Of a DNA stretch of 64,000 nt, positions 9,706 to 18,950 are shown in pieces. The notes under the pieces are model-generated. The model made no database searches, was not told the DNA's origin, and worked only from the letters and a program-made list of their open reading frames with translations. The DNA lies in contig NZ_CP150660.1 in NCBI RefSeq assembly GCF_038023995.1, forward strand, positions 1,858,501 through 1,922,500, in the 5' to 3' direction. Position 1 is the stretch's first letter. Each line of letters begins with the position of its first letter. Both the position numbers and the translations under genes were made by a program. The stretch comes from Polaribacter atrinae. Lineage in GTDB: Bacteria; Bacteroidota; Bacteroidia; Flavobacteriales; Flavobacteriaceae.

Positions 9706-12000
9706 TTGAAAAAAATCTATAAAAAACAACTCTTTTTAATAGCACTATTCGTTTTTATTTACGGTTGTGGCATCAAAAAACACATTCCAGAAGATAAGCG
9801 TTTGTACACCGGTGCTAGCATAGTAATTAAAGCAGACTCTACAGTAACAAAGATAAAAGAATTACAAGACGATTTAGTTACAGTATTAAGCCCAAAACCC
9901 AACACAAAGTTTTTAGGAATGCATCTTGGTTTGTATTATTACTATAAAAATCAGCAAGAAAAACCTAGTTTTTTAAGTAGATGGTTATATAAAAAAATCG
10001 GACAGAAACCGGTGTATCAATCTGATATAAATGTGATAGAAAATGAAAATATTCTAAGAAATAAATTAGAAAACTATGGTTTTTTCTACAGTACTATAGC
10101 CGCTAACTTTAAAGAAAAGAAGAAAGAAGCAGCAATTGTCTATAATTTAAAAGTTCCTGCTCCTTATAAAATGGCTTCTTACCAAATAGATAGCATGGTT
10201 TCACCAATTTATAACGAAATAAAAAGATTGACTACAACCGCCCCATTTCAAAAAAATATGCGCTTCGATTTGGGTAGTTTAAAATTAGAAAGATTACGGC
10301 TAGATGCAGCGTTAAAGAATAATGGCTATTATAATTTTAATCCAGATTTTTTACTTTTTGAAGCAGATACCAATCAGTATAAAAGCAATAGTAAAAAATT
10401 CGATTTATTTTTAAAATTGAAAGCAAACGTTCCTAAAAAATCGACCATTCCGTATCAAATTAAAACCATTAATATTTTCCCTAATTATAATTTAAATGAT
10501 TCTACAAATGTTAGTAGTGTTCGTTTTCAGGACAAGAACTATTATCAAGATTCCGTTTATTTTAAACCAAAATATTTAGACGAATTTATCACTTTAAAAG
10601 AAGGTGAACGCTTTAACCCATCCACCTCAAAGAATACCGCTAGAAGACTTTCCTCTATCGGTGTTTATAAGTTTGTAAACATTCAATATAAAGAAACAAA
10701 AGATTCTATTACAGATACAATAGCTAGTTTAGAAGCCAATATTTTTTTATCACCATTAACAAAACGAGCACTACGAGCAGAATTACAAGCTGTTACAAAG
10801 TCTAATAATTTTGCAGGACCAGAATTGTCTTTAACTTACAGCAACAGAAACTTGTTTAAAGGAGGAGAAACGTTAAATATTAGCACAAATATTGGCTATG
10901 AAACACAAATTTCTAGTGGAAGTTCTGGTTTAAGTAGTTTAGAACTGGGCCTAAAAAGCGAACTTATTTTCCCTAGAATGATTACTCCATTTAAAATCAA
11001 TAAAGATTATTTTGATTATTCTATTCCAAAAACAAAGACAAGTTTAAGCGCAACCTACTTAAATAGAAGTCAGTTGTATACACTTTTATCTGGTACCGGT
11101 ATTTTTGGATATACTTGGAATGCAAATAAATACATAACGTATGAATTTAACCCGATTTCCATAAACTATACACGTTTATCTAATACAACAGACGAGTTTC
11201 AAGAAATATTAGATAATAACTCGTTTTTACAAAGCAGTTTTGATCAACAATTTATAAGCGGACTTACATTTTCTTTTACCTATAATGAAATGTTGAATGC
11301 AGCAAAAGAACATCAATTTTATTTGCAATCTACATTAGATGTGGCAGGTAATTCTATTAGTTTGTTTGATAAAAAAACAACAGAAACCAATACCTTTTTA
11401 GGGTTGGAATATGCACAATATGCAAAAGCAGATGTAGATGTAAGGTATCATTATAATTTTGGCTCTAAAAAAGAACAAACAATTGCTACCAGATTCTTTG
11501 CTGGTTATGGTTATGCTTACGGAAATTCTGATGTAATACCATTTGTAAAACAATATTATGCAGGTGGCCCTTATAGTGTAAGAGCTTTTAATATTAGATC
11601 TTTAGGACCCGGAACTTATAATGATGACGACACAGAAAGCACAAGTTCATTCTTTGATAAAACAGGAAATGTTCGTTTAGAGGCAAATTTAGAATACCGT
11701 TTTCCTATTTACTCTATTTTAAAAGGAGCCGTTTTTGCCGATGCTGGTAATGTTTGGAATACCGTTTCAAATTCAGATTTTAATGATGCGGATGGTAATG
11801 TTAGAGATAAATTTACGTCTAACTTTATAAATGAGTTAGGTATGGGCGCAGGTTTTGGTTTGCGTATAGATGTACAGGGTTTTGTAATCCGTTTTGATTT
11901 GGCAGCTCCTTTTCATGATCCTTCTTTAGAAGAAGGAAAACGTTGGGATTTTAGAGCAGATGAACCCGTTTTTAACTTTGCTATTGGCTATTCATTTTAA
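9706..12000 (+). CDS. tamL: TamA/BamA-family outer-membrane lipoprotein (TamL type)
   Basis: 764 residues starting at TTG (MKKIYKKQLF), with a signal peptide and lipobox FIYGCG (Cys near residue 21), so it is a lipidated Omp85 protein. POTRA-like repeats fill the N-terminal half, and the C-terminal half is a 16-strand barrel with the Omp85 signature YYAGGPYSVRAFNIRSLGPG and a terminal Phe. Bacteroidota carry this lipoprotein variant (TamL) in place of TamA, next to TamB, exactly as here. Role: insertion of outer-membrane proteins, with TamB supplying the periplasmic bridge. Confidence 0.9.
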   Translation: MKKIYKKQLFLIALFVFIYGCGIKKHIPEDKRLYTGASIVIKADSTVTKIKELQDDLVTVLSPKPNTKFLGMHLGLYYYYKNQQEKPSFLSRWLYKKIGQKPVYQSDINVIENENILRNKLENYGFFYSTIAANFKEKKKEAAIVYNLKVPAPYKMASYQIDSMVSPIYNEIKRLTTTAPFQKNMRFDLGSLKLERLRLDAALKNNGYYNFNPDFLLFEADTNQYKSNSKKFDLFLKLKANVPKKSTIPYQIKTINIFPNYNLNDSTNVSSVRFQDKNYYQDSVYFKPKYLDEFITLKEGERFNPSTSKNTARRLSSIGVYKFVNIQYKETKDSITDTIASLEANIFLSPLTKRALRAELQAVTKSNNFAGPELSLTYSNRNLFKGGETLNISTNIGYETQISSGSSGLSSLELGLKSELIFPRMITPFKINKDYFDYSIPKTKTSLSATYLNRSQLYTLLSGTGIFGYTWNANKYITYEFNPISINYTRLSNTTDEFQEILDNNSFLQSSFDQQFISGLTFSFTYNEMLNAAKEHQFYLQSTLDVAGNSISLFDKKTTETNTFLGLEYAQYAKADVDVRYHYNFGSKKEQTIATRFFAGYGYAYGNSDVIPFVKQYYAGGPYSVRAFNIRSLGPGTYNDDDTESTSSFFDKTGNVRLEANLEYRFPIYSILKGAVFADAGNVWNTVSNSDFNDADGNVRDKFTSNFINELGMGAGFGLRIDVQGFVIRFDLAAPFHDPSLEEGKRWDFRADEPVFNFAIGYSF

Positions 12001-12105
12001 ATTGATATTCATTTTTATCAATTTTAAAATGGCAAGTTTTTTTTAGTACCTTTTAAAAGAATCATCAAAAGTTTTATCTTTAAACCTAAATTTTAGTTTT
12101 TATTA

Positions 12106-13125
12106 ATGAATCACGAACTTAAAGAAATTATAAATCAGGCAGTCATCAATCAACAAAAAGGATTGAAAAATGTATTGGCAACCGTGGTATATTTAGAAGG
12201 TTCTTCTTACAGAAAACCTGGGGTAAGAATGTTAATTTCAGAAGATTTAAGTTCTATTGGTGCCGTAAGTGGTGGTTGTGTAGAAAAAGAAATTAAACAC
12301 AGAGCTAAAAGTGTTTTTGTTGATAACAAACCAAAAGTGATTACCTATGATGGAAGATACAAATTAGGTTGCGAAGGTATTTTGTACATTTTAATAGAAC
12401 CGTTATCAATTACTAACAACTTTTTAACTCAGTTTTCTGAAGCAAACTCTAAGAGAGAAACCATACATATTGCAAGTTATTTTACCGATGAAAACGAAGC
12501 TTTCGGTAATTTTGGTTCTGTAATTACTTTTAACAATAAAAAACAATTTCAATTTTCAAAAGACTTTGATCCTAAAAATAAAAATGATGTTTCTATTTAT
12601 TCTCAAATAGTACAACCTAGTTTTAGATTGATAATTATTGGAGGCGAACATGATGCGGTTAAACTCTGTAAAGTAGCTGCAACTTTAGGTTGGGAAATTG
12701 ATGTAATTACCTGCGCAAAAGATAGTAAAAAATTAAAAGATTTCCCTGGAGCAAATTCTGTGAGTGGTAACTCTCCAGAAACTATTCAGTTTTCTAATAT
12801 TGAAGAAAATACGGCTATAGTAATTATGAATCATAGTTACGTTCAAGATTTAAAATACACTATAAAATTGTCTAAATACACACCAAAATATATTGGTATT
12901 TTAGGAGCTCCTAACAGAAGAGAGCGTTTGTTTAATGAACTTTTTGAATTTGTACCAGATATTTCTGACGAATTTTTAGACACTATTTATACACCAGCAG
13001 GTTTACACATTGGTGCACAAACTCCAGAAGAAATTGCCGTTTCTATTGTTGCAGAAATACTTTCTGTAATTAGAAAAAAAGAGCCTTTTTCTTTAAGAAA
13101 TCTAACAGGAAAAATTCATACATAA
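12106..13125 (+). CDS. XdhC/CoxI family protein
   Basis: 339 residues. The N-terminal XdhC/CoxI domain shows EGSSYRKPGVRM, GAVSGGCVE and LGCEGILYILIEP; the C-terminal Rossmann part shows LIIIGGEHDAVKLCKVA, IVIMNHSY and the end block IYTPAGLHIGAQTPEEIAVS. XdhC proteins bind molybdenum cofactor and aid its sulfuration and insertion into xanthine dehydrogenase-type enzymes. It is followed after 4 nt by a MocA-like transferase. No molybdo-hydroxylase genes are in the window, so the target enzyme must be elsewhere. Confidence 0.9.
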   Translation: MNHELKEIINQAVINQQKGLKNVLATVVYLEGSSYRKPGVRMLISEDLSSIGAVSGGCVEKEIKHRAKSVFVDNKPKVITYDGRYKLGCEGILYILIEPLSITNNFLTQFSEANSKRETIHIASYFTDENEAFGNFGSVITFNNKKQFQFSKDFDPKNKNDVSIYSQIVQPSFRLIIIGGEHDAVKLCKVAATLGWEIDVITCAKDSKKLKDFPGANSVSGNSPETIQFSNIEENTAIVIMNHSYVQDLKYTIKLSKYTPKYIGILGAPNRRERLFNELFEFVPDISDEFLDTIYTPAGLHIGAQTPEEIAVSIVAEILSVIRKKEPFSLRNLTGKIHT

Positions 13126-13129
13126 ATTT

Positions 13130-13729
13130 ATGAAAAACATTGCTATTTTAGTTTTAGCTGCTGGTAAATCATCTAGAATGAATAGCATAAAACAGTTAGA
13201 GAAAATCAATCATAAAACACTATTAGAAATCACTTTAGAGAAAATACAACGTGTTTACAATTCTACTATATTTTGTGTTTTAGGTGCAAATTCTGATAAA
13301 ATTAAATCAGAAACAAAAACCAAAAACATTCAATTTATTGAGAATACCAATTTCGAAAACGGATTAAGTTCAAGTATTGTTGCTGGAATAAAGTATTTTA
13401 AAAAGAAGAACTATCATTTTGATGGAATTTTTATTTTATTAGCAGATCAACCCGCTATTGAAATTTCTTATTTAGAAGATATGCTTCATTTATTTGAACA
13501 AAATAAGGATATAATTATTGCATCTAATTATGGACAAAAACTAGGTGTTCCTGCAATATTCCCTAAAAAATATTTCTCTGATTTATTACTGATAAAAGGA
13601 GACAAAGGCGCAAAAGAATTCATCAATAAAAAGAAAAACGAAGTTCTTTTTTCTACAATACCAACAGACTTCTTAGACATAGATACCAAAGAAGAATTGC
13701 AACGATATAAAAACTCAATTTTAAAATAG
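13130..13729 (+). CDS. MocA/MobA-like nucleotidyltransferase
   Basis: 199 residues with the NTP-transferase signature LAAGKSSRMNSIKQL near the N-terminus, the NGLSSSI loop, LADQP for metal binding and GVPAIFPKKYF followed by GDKGAK. This is the molybdenum-cofactor cytidylyltransferase-like group, which attaches CMP (MocA) or GMP (MobA) to molybdopterin. Its pairing with XdhC favours MocA for xanthine dehydrogenase-type enzymes. It is translated right after XdhC and 14 nt before the phosphoesterase fusion gene. Confidence 0.88.
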   Translation: MKNIAILVLAAGKSSRMNSIKQLEKINHKTLLEITLEKIQRVYNSTIFCVLGANSDKIKSETKTKNIQFIENTNFENGLSSSIVAGIKYFKKKNYHFDGIFILLADQPAIEISYLEDMLHLFEQNKDIIIASNYGQKLGVPAIFPKKYFSDLLLIKGDKGAKEFINKKKNEVLFSTIPTDFLDIDTKEELQRYKNSILK

Positions 13730-13743
13730 TTATTTTAGCACTT

Positions 13744-16700
13744 ATGAAACTACTCAGATACTCCATATTCTTTTTACTTTTCTTATTTACTTCTGCCTGC
13801 GCAACCATAGAAATGCAAATTGCAGAAGATCAATCTAATAAATCGGAAAAAGATCATTCTAAAATTGAACATAGTTTCTACCTTATTGGAGATGCAGGAA
13901 ACTCAACATTAGAAGAAGATTCTCCTGCTTTAAAATATTTAAAAAAACATATTAAAAACGCGTCAGAAAAGTCAACTTTACTTTTTTTAGGAGACAATGT
14001 GTATGAAACCGGTATTCCAGAAAAATCATCTAAAAACTATCCTTTAGCCAAAAGAAGAATTGAAGCACAAACCAATGTTGCTAAAGAATTTAAAGGAAAC
14101 TCTATTTTTATTCCTGGTAATCATGATTGGTATCATGGTTTAGATGGCCTAAAAAGAGAAGAAAAATTAGTTGAAAAAGCATTGGGAAAATCGGCTTTTT
14201 TACCGAATAATGGTTGTCCGTTAGAAAAAGTTAATATTTCTGATGACATTGTTTTAATTATTGTAGATACACATTGGTATTTAACAAATTGGGACAAGCA
14301 CCCAACAATTAATGATGAATGTGAAATTAAAACAAGAGAAAAATTCTTTGATGAATTTGAAGGACTGATAAAAAAAGCAAGAGGAAAAACAACTATTGTA
14401 GCGTTACACCACCCAATGTTTACAAACGGTTCTCATGGCGGTAAATATTCTTTTAAGAGTCACATGAGCCCCTTACCTGTTTTAGGTTCTCTTAAAAATC
14501 TAATTAGAGAAACCTCTGGACTATCCAATACCGATATTCAAAATAAAAAATACAACGAACTTAGAAAACGTGTTATCACACTTTCTCAAGAAAATGATAA
14601 AACGATTTTTGTTTCTGGTCATGACCACAACTTACAATACATCGTAGCAGATAATTTACCTCAAATAATAAGTGGTTCTGGCTCTAAATCTATGGCGACA
14701 AAATTAACAGGAAACGCAAAATTCACATACGGAACACAAGGTTTTGCAAAGTTAGATGTTTATGAAGATGGATCTTCTAACGTTGCTTTTTACACTGTAA
14801 AAGATGATAAAATTGTGTATTCTACACAAGTTTTACCTGCCAATGAAAACAGTAACTTTGCACCGTTTTCTGACACTAAAATTACAGAAAAAAAAGCATC
14901 AATTTACACCAAAGAAGAAGTTGATAAAAGTGGTGTTTATCGTTTTTTATGGGGAGAACGTTACAGAAAATATTTCGGAACAGAAGTAATTGCACCAACT
15001 GTGCGTTTAGACACCCTTTTTGGCGGATTAAAACCTGTTAGAAAAGGTGGCGGACATCAATCTAAATCTTTAAGACTTGAAGATCCAAAAGGTAGAGAAT
15101 ATGTAATGCGCGCCCTCCGTAAAAATGCTGTTCAGTATTTACAGGCAGTCGCTTTTAAAGACCAATATATAGAAGGACAATTTAACAACACTGCTACAGA
15201 AGGATTGTTAAATGATGTTTTTACTGGCTCGCACCCGTACGCACCATTTACTATTGGTAAATTAGCTGATGCGGTTGGTGTTTATCATACAAACCCTGTT
15301 TTATATTACATTCCTAAACAAAATAGTTTAGGGAGTTTTAATGATGAATTTGGTGATGAACTATACATGATTGAAGAGAGAGCTGCTTCTGGACATGGAG
15401 ACAAACAAAGCTTCGGTTTTTCTGATGAAATAATTAGTACAGATGATTTATTAAAAGAATTAAGTAAAAATGAGCATCATATTTTAGACGAAAAAGCATA
15501 CATAAAAGCACGTTTGTTTGACATGTTAATTGGAGATTGGGACAGACACCAAGACCAATGGAGATGGGCTGTTTTTGAAGAAGGTGATCAAACTATTTAC
15601 AGACCAGTACCAAGAGATAGAGACCAAGCTTTTGCTATTTTTGGTGATGGTTTTTTACTGAATTTCACAACAAGAATAATACCTGCATTACGTGCAATGC
15701 AATCTTATAAAGAAGATATTAGAAGCCCTAAATGGTTTAACTTATCTCCTTATCCTTTAGATATGGCTTTAATAACTACAGCTAATAAAGACGATTGGGA
15801 TGCACAAGTAAAATTAATCACTACCAATCTTACAGATGGAGTTATAGAAGATGCTTTTACTAATTTCCCTGAGGAAGTTAGAGACAACACGGTATCCGAA
15901 ATAAAAAGAAAATTACAGGGAAGAAGAAAGAATTTACAAAAAATTTCTGATGCTTATTTTCAACATCTAAATAAATTTCAAGCTATAAAAGGAACGCACA
16001 AAGATGATTGGTTTGATATTGAACGAACCTCTAATGGTAGCACAAAAATAACTGGATACCGAATTATAAAAGGTGAAAAAGGAACCATTTTTCATGAACG
16101 AACCTACAAGAAGTCTGAAACTAAAGAAATTTGGATTTATGGTTTAGATGATGATGATACTTTTGTTGTTAAAGGTGATTCTGATAAGTTTATAAAACTT
16201 AGAATTATTGGTGGTCAAAACAATGATATTTACAATATATTAAATGGAAAAAAAGTGAAAATCTATGATTTTAAATCAAAGAAAAATACTTTTTTAACCA
16301 ACAAGGGTAGTAAAAAGTTAACGGATAATTACGAAACCAATGTCTACGATTACAAGAAACATAAAAACAATCAGTTTATCATATCTCCAACTATAGGTTT
16401 TAATGCTGATGATGGTGTAAAACTGGGGGTATCTAATGTATATACTTCTTTTGGTTTTGAGAGAAACCCGTTTACTTCTCAACACACCTTAAATGCTTCT
16501 TATTATTTTGCAACGAATGGTTTTGAACTTGATTATTCTAGCGAATTTGCAAACGTTTTAAAAAACTGGAACCTCGGAGTTAAAGCACGTTTTACAAGTC
16601 CTAATTTTGCAATGAATTATTTTGGTTTAGGGAATAGTTCTATAAACCTAAATGCTCCTCATGAAATTAAAGACGAAGAATACAACAGACTTAGAATAAA

Positions 16701-17427
16701 AGAATTGAGTGCTGGTACCTTTATACAGTGGAAAGGAGATTTGGATGGAACTATAAAAGTAGGTGTAAATTTTCAGAATTTTAAAGTAGAACAAACACCT
16801 AACAGGTTTATAAGTGATACTTTCGCATCAAATAATGCCATTTTTAACAATCAACAATTTATAAATACAGAAGCTGGTTATCAGTTTGAAAACGCAGATA
16901 ATACTGCTTTTCCGACAATGGGCATGAAAACATCCTTAAAAGTGGGATATACTTCTAACCTTAAAAACAGTAACAATTTTGGATATTTAATTCCTGCTAT
17001 TTCTTTTGACTATAAATTGGTTTCTAGCGGAAAACTAGTTTTAGCAACTAAATTAAAAGGGCATTATAATTTTGGAGATTCTTATGAGCTGTATCAAGCA
17101 GCAAGTATTGGCGGAAATGATGGTTTAAGAGCCTATAGAAATCAACGATTTACAGGTAAAAATTCAGTGTACCAATCTACAGACCTTCGTTTGCTTTTAA
17201 GCAAAATTAAAACAAGTATCGTACCTCTAAATATTGGTGTTTACGGTGGTTTTGATTATGGAACTGTTTGGGGACAACAAAACACAACGTTTAACAATAC
17301 CAAGTTTAATACTTCTATGGGAGGTGGTGTTTTCTTTAATGCAGCAAATATGTTAGTAGCAAATGTAGCTGTATTTAATGGTGACGAGGGAGTAAGAGCA
17401 ACCCTTAATTTAGGATTCAACTTTTAA
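13744..17427 (+). CDS. Lipoprotein fusing calcineurin-like phosphoesterase, kinase-like region and Omp85-type barrel
   Basis: 1227 residues with a signal peptide and lipobox TSACA (Cys near residue 19). Residues 35-330 are a metallophosphoesterase with all metal motifs: GDAGN, FLGDNVYETG, IPGNHDWYHG, ALHHPMF and SGHDHN. Residues 430-640 look like an atypical kinase: Gly-rich GGGHQSK, a beta-3-like YVMRALRK (453-460), a catalytic-loop-like GDWDRHQDQW (D600-R601-H602) and PRDRDQAF (624-630). Residues 780-850 are Asp/Gly-rich. The C-terminal ~330 residues form a barrel with the Omp85-like loop GGNDGLRAYRNQRFTG and terminal Phe. The phosphoesterase and barrel are seen clearly; the kinase reading is inference. 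Confidence 0.85.
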   Translation: MKLLRYSIFFLLFLFTSACATIEMQIAEDQSNKSEKDHSKIEHSFYLIGDAGNSTLEEDSPALKYLKKHIKNASEKSTLLFLGDNVYETGIPEKSSKNYPLAKRRIEAQTNVAKEFKGNSIFIPGNHDWYHGLDGLKREEKLVEKALGKSAFLPNNGCPLEKVNISDDIVLIIVDTHWYLTNWDKHPTINDECEIKTREKFFDEFEGLIKKARGKTTIVALHHPMFTNGSHGGKYSFKSHMSPLPVLGSLKNLIRETSGLSNTDIQNKKYNELRKRVITLSQENDKTIFVSGHDHNLQYIVADNLPQIISGSGSKSMATKLTGNAKFTYGTQGFAKLDVYEDGSSNVAFYTVKDDKIVYSTQVLPANENSNFAPFSDTKITEKKASIYTKEEVDKSGVYRFLWGERYRKYFGTEVIAPTVRLDTLFGGLKPVRKGGGHQSKSLRLEDPKGREYVMRALRKNAVQYLQAVAFKDQYIEGQFNNTATEGLLNDVFTGSHPYAPFTIGKLADAVGVYHTNPVLYYIPKQNSLGSFNDEFGDELYMIEERAASGHGDKQSFGFSDEIISTDDLLKELSKNEHHILDEKAYIKARLFDMLIGDWDRHQDQWRWAVFEEGDQTIYRPVPRDRDQAFAIFGDGFLLNFTTRIIPALRAMQSYKEDIRSPKWFNLSPYPLDMALITTANKDDWDAQVKLITTNLTDGVIEDAFTNFPEEVRDNTVSEIKRKLQGRRKNLQKISDAYFQHLNKFQAIKGTHKDDWFDIERTSNGSTKITGYRIIKGEKGTIFHERTYKKSETKEIWIYGLDDDDTFVVKGDSDKFIKLRIIGGQNNDIYNILNGKKVKIYDFKSKKNTFLTNKGSKKLTDNYETNVYDYKKHKNNQFIISPTIGFNADDGVKLGVSNVYTSFGFERNPFTSQHTLNASYYFATNGFELDYSSEFANVLKNWNLGVKARFTSPNFAMNYFGLGNSSINLNAPHEIKDEEYNRLRIKELSAGTFIQWKGDLDGTIKVGVNFQNFKVEQTPNRFISDTFASNNAIFNNQQFINTEAGYQFENADNTAFPTMGMKTSLKVGYTSNLKNSNNFGYLIPAISFDYKLVSSGKLVLATKLKGHYNFGDSYELYQAASIGGNDGLRAYRNQRFTGKNSVYQSTDLRLLLSKIKTSIVPLNIGVYGGFDYGTVWGQQNTTFNNTKFNTSMGGGVFFNAANMLVANVAVFNGDEGVRATLNLGFNF

Positions 17428-17432
17428 TAAAT

Positions 17433-17807
17433 ATGGATAAAATAGCATTAATTTCAGGAGCATTTTTTGGTTTAACAGCCGTAATTTTTGGTGCTTTTGG
17501 TGCACATCTTCTAAAGAAAAAATTGAATACCGAACAGCTTCAAAGTTTTGAAACTGGTGTTAAATACCAAATGTATCATGCCATTGTATTGCTTGTTTTA
17601 GGGTTTCAGTTAAACCATCAAACTACATTAGACAACTACATTATTTACCTTTTTATAATTGGCAGTATTTTATTTTCATTTTCTATTTATGGCTTGGTAA
17701 TTTCATCTGCCAATAATAAAAAATTAAAATTTTTAGGTCCAATTACTCCTTTAGGTGGTTTGTGCTTCGTTTTGGGTTGGGGATTATTAATTTATAAGTT
17801 TATATAA
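17433..17807 (+). CDS. DUF423 family membrane protein
   Basis: 124 residues, four predicted membrane segments, typical DUF423 (YgdD-like) start MDKIALISGAFFGLTAVIFG followed by AFGAHLLKKKL and the second block GVKYQMYHAIVLLVLG. An inner-membrane protein of unknown function. It starts 5 nt after the phosphoesterase-barrel gene, so it is co-transcribed with it. Confidence 0.92.
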   Translation: MDKIALISGAFFGLTAVIFGAFGAHLLKKKLNTEQLQSFETGVKYQMYHAIVLLVLGFQLNHQTTLDNYIIYLFIIGSILFSFSIYGLVISSANNKKLKFLGPITPLGGLCFVLGWGLLIYKFI

Positions 17808-17833
17808 AAACAGAGGCTCTCTTATGCTGTATA

Positions 17834-17869
17834 CTATCCTTTCTGTTTAGAATATAATAGAAAGGATAG
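17834..17869. terminator. Inverted repeat, candidate terminator after DUF423 gene
   Basis: Perfect 11-nt arms CTATCCTTTCT (17834-17844) and AGAAAGGATAG (17859-17869) with a 14-nt loop, followed by CGTTTTATATT. It lies between convergent genes. The T-run is weak, so terminator function is likely but not certain. Confidence 0.55.
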
Positions 17870-17990
17870 CGTTTTATATTAGAAAGATAATTTTTGTTCT
17901 TGTAACACAAATTGCACTAGTTCTCCATGTAAAATACGAACCTACTTCTTAGATCCATACAAAACATCGATAAATTAACTAAAAGTAATA

Positions 17991-18836
17991 CTATATCTTT
18001 AACTCATAAAAATTACCGCCAACACCATCTGATTTTTCATCCGTAATTAGCAAAGTATTATTGTCTTTAAAAGTAATTCCTTCTTTTTGAGAATAAGAAT
18101 TTAATGGAATTTTGGTTAATTTTCCTGATAAAAAATCATCGTTTTTATAATCCGTAAAAATTAAAACAGCAGCTGGAGACAATAATGCTACTTTGCTTCC
18201 ATCATCAGAAATATCTGCAGAAGTAATCCAACATTCCTTGTCGTTACAATTATTAAATTCAGAAATAAATACTGCTTCATGTTTTCCTTCTTTAGCAGGA
18301 ACCTTGTATAAAGAGGTTTTACCATACTTTCCTTCTACCCTACTTTTAGTAAACACATAAAATGAATTATTATAATAGAAAAAAGATTCTGCATCAAAAA
18401 ATAGTTTTTTCTTTTTAGGTGGAAACTTCTTTTGTTCCGGATAAGAAAACTTAATTTTTTCTACTTTTATTTTTTTAGAACTTGTTAAATCACCGTGCTT
18501 TACTTTTAAAATAACAAGGTTTTCTCTTTTACTATCATTGTTTCCAAAATCACCAATGTAAAGATTACCTTCTTCGTCGGATGCAAGGTCTTCCCAATCG
18601 TGGTTTTTTTCTTTTATAGTAAGCTCTTCCACAATATTTCCGGTAGCAGAAACACCGTAAATTTTAGGTTTATTTCCACTATCGTTTTGCATCCAAATTA
18701 AATCTGAATTGGCAACTACTTCTGCTCCAGAAACCTCTTCTAAGTCTTTTGATAATTCTGATATAAGTTTTAAACTACCAAAATTCTGACAACTAACTAA
18801 AGACAGAAAACTAAAAATTACAGTTATTACTTTCAT
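17991..18836 (-). CDS. Hypothetical lipoprotein, beta-propeller-like
   Basis: About 281 residues. The ATG at 18836 gives MKVITVIFSFLSLVSCQ, a clean lipoprotein signal (Cys16 of that start); a TTG two codons upstream is possible but less natural. The mature part has repeated strand blocks such as IYGVSATGNIVEEL, DLASDEEGNLYIGDFGNN, DDGSKVALLSPAAVLIF and GITFKDNNTLLITDEKSDG, which suggest a propeller like SdiA-regulated or esterase-type propellers. No catalytic site is recognised. It stands alone between two terminator-like hairpins. Confidence 0.75.
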   Translation of the reverse strand: MKVITVIFSFLSLVSCQNFGSLKLISELSKDLEEVSGAEVVANSDLIWMQNDSGNKPKIYGVSATGNIVEELTIKEKNHDWEDLASDEEGNLYIGDFGNNDSKRENLVILKVKHGDLTSSKKIKVEKIKFSYPEQKKFPPKKKKLFFDAESFFYYNNSFYVFTKSRVEGKYGKTSLYKVPAKEGKHEAVFISEFNNCNDKECWITSADISDDGSKVALLSPAAVLIFTDYKNDDFLSGKLTKIPLNSYSQKEGITFKDNNTLLITDEKSDGVGGNFYELKI

Positions 18837-18862
18837 CAACAATACAATTTATTTTAATATTA

Positions 18863-18894
18863 AAACCCTTCAGTTTTTTTATTCTGAAGGGTTT
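18863..18894. terminator. Hairpin terminator downstream of the TPM genes
   Basis: Arms AAACCCTTCAG (18863-18873) and CTGAAGGGTTT (18884-18894) with a 10-nt T/A-rich loop. It lies 57 nt after the stop of the minus-strand TPM gene. The tail is AT-rich on both sides. Confidence 0.7.
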
Positions 18895-18950
18895 ATTATT
18901 TATTTTTTTATAATTCGATTTTCTTCCAACAAGAAAGATTAAAATGGAGT

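Noticed and set aside
14804..14989. Short plus-strand frame within the phosphoesterase fusion gene
   Set aside because: Out-of-frame shadow; the main frame is continuous with conserved motifs.
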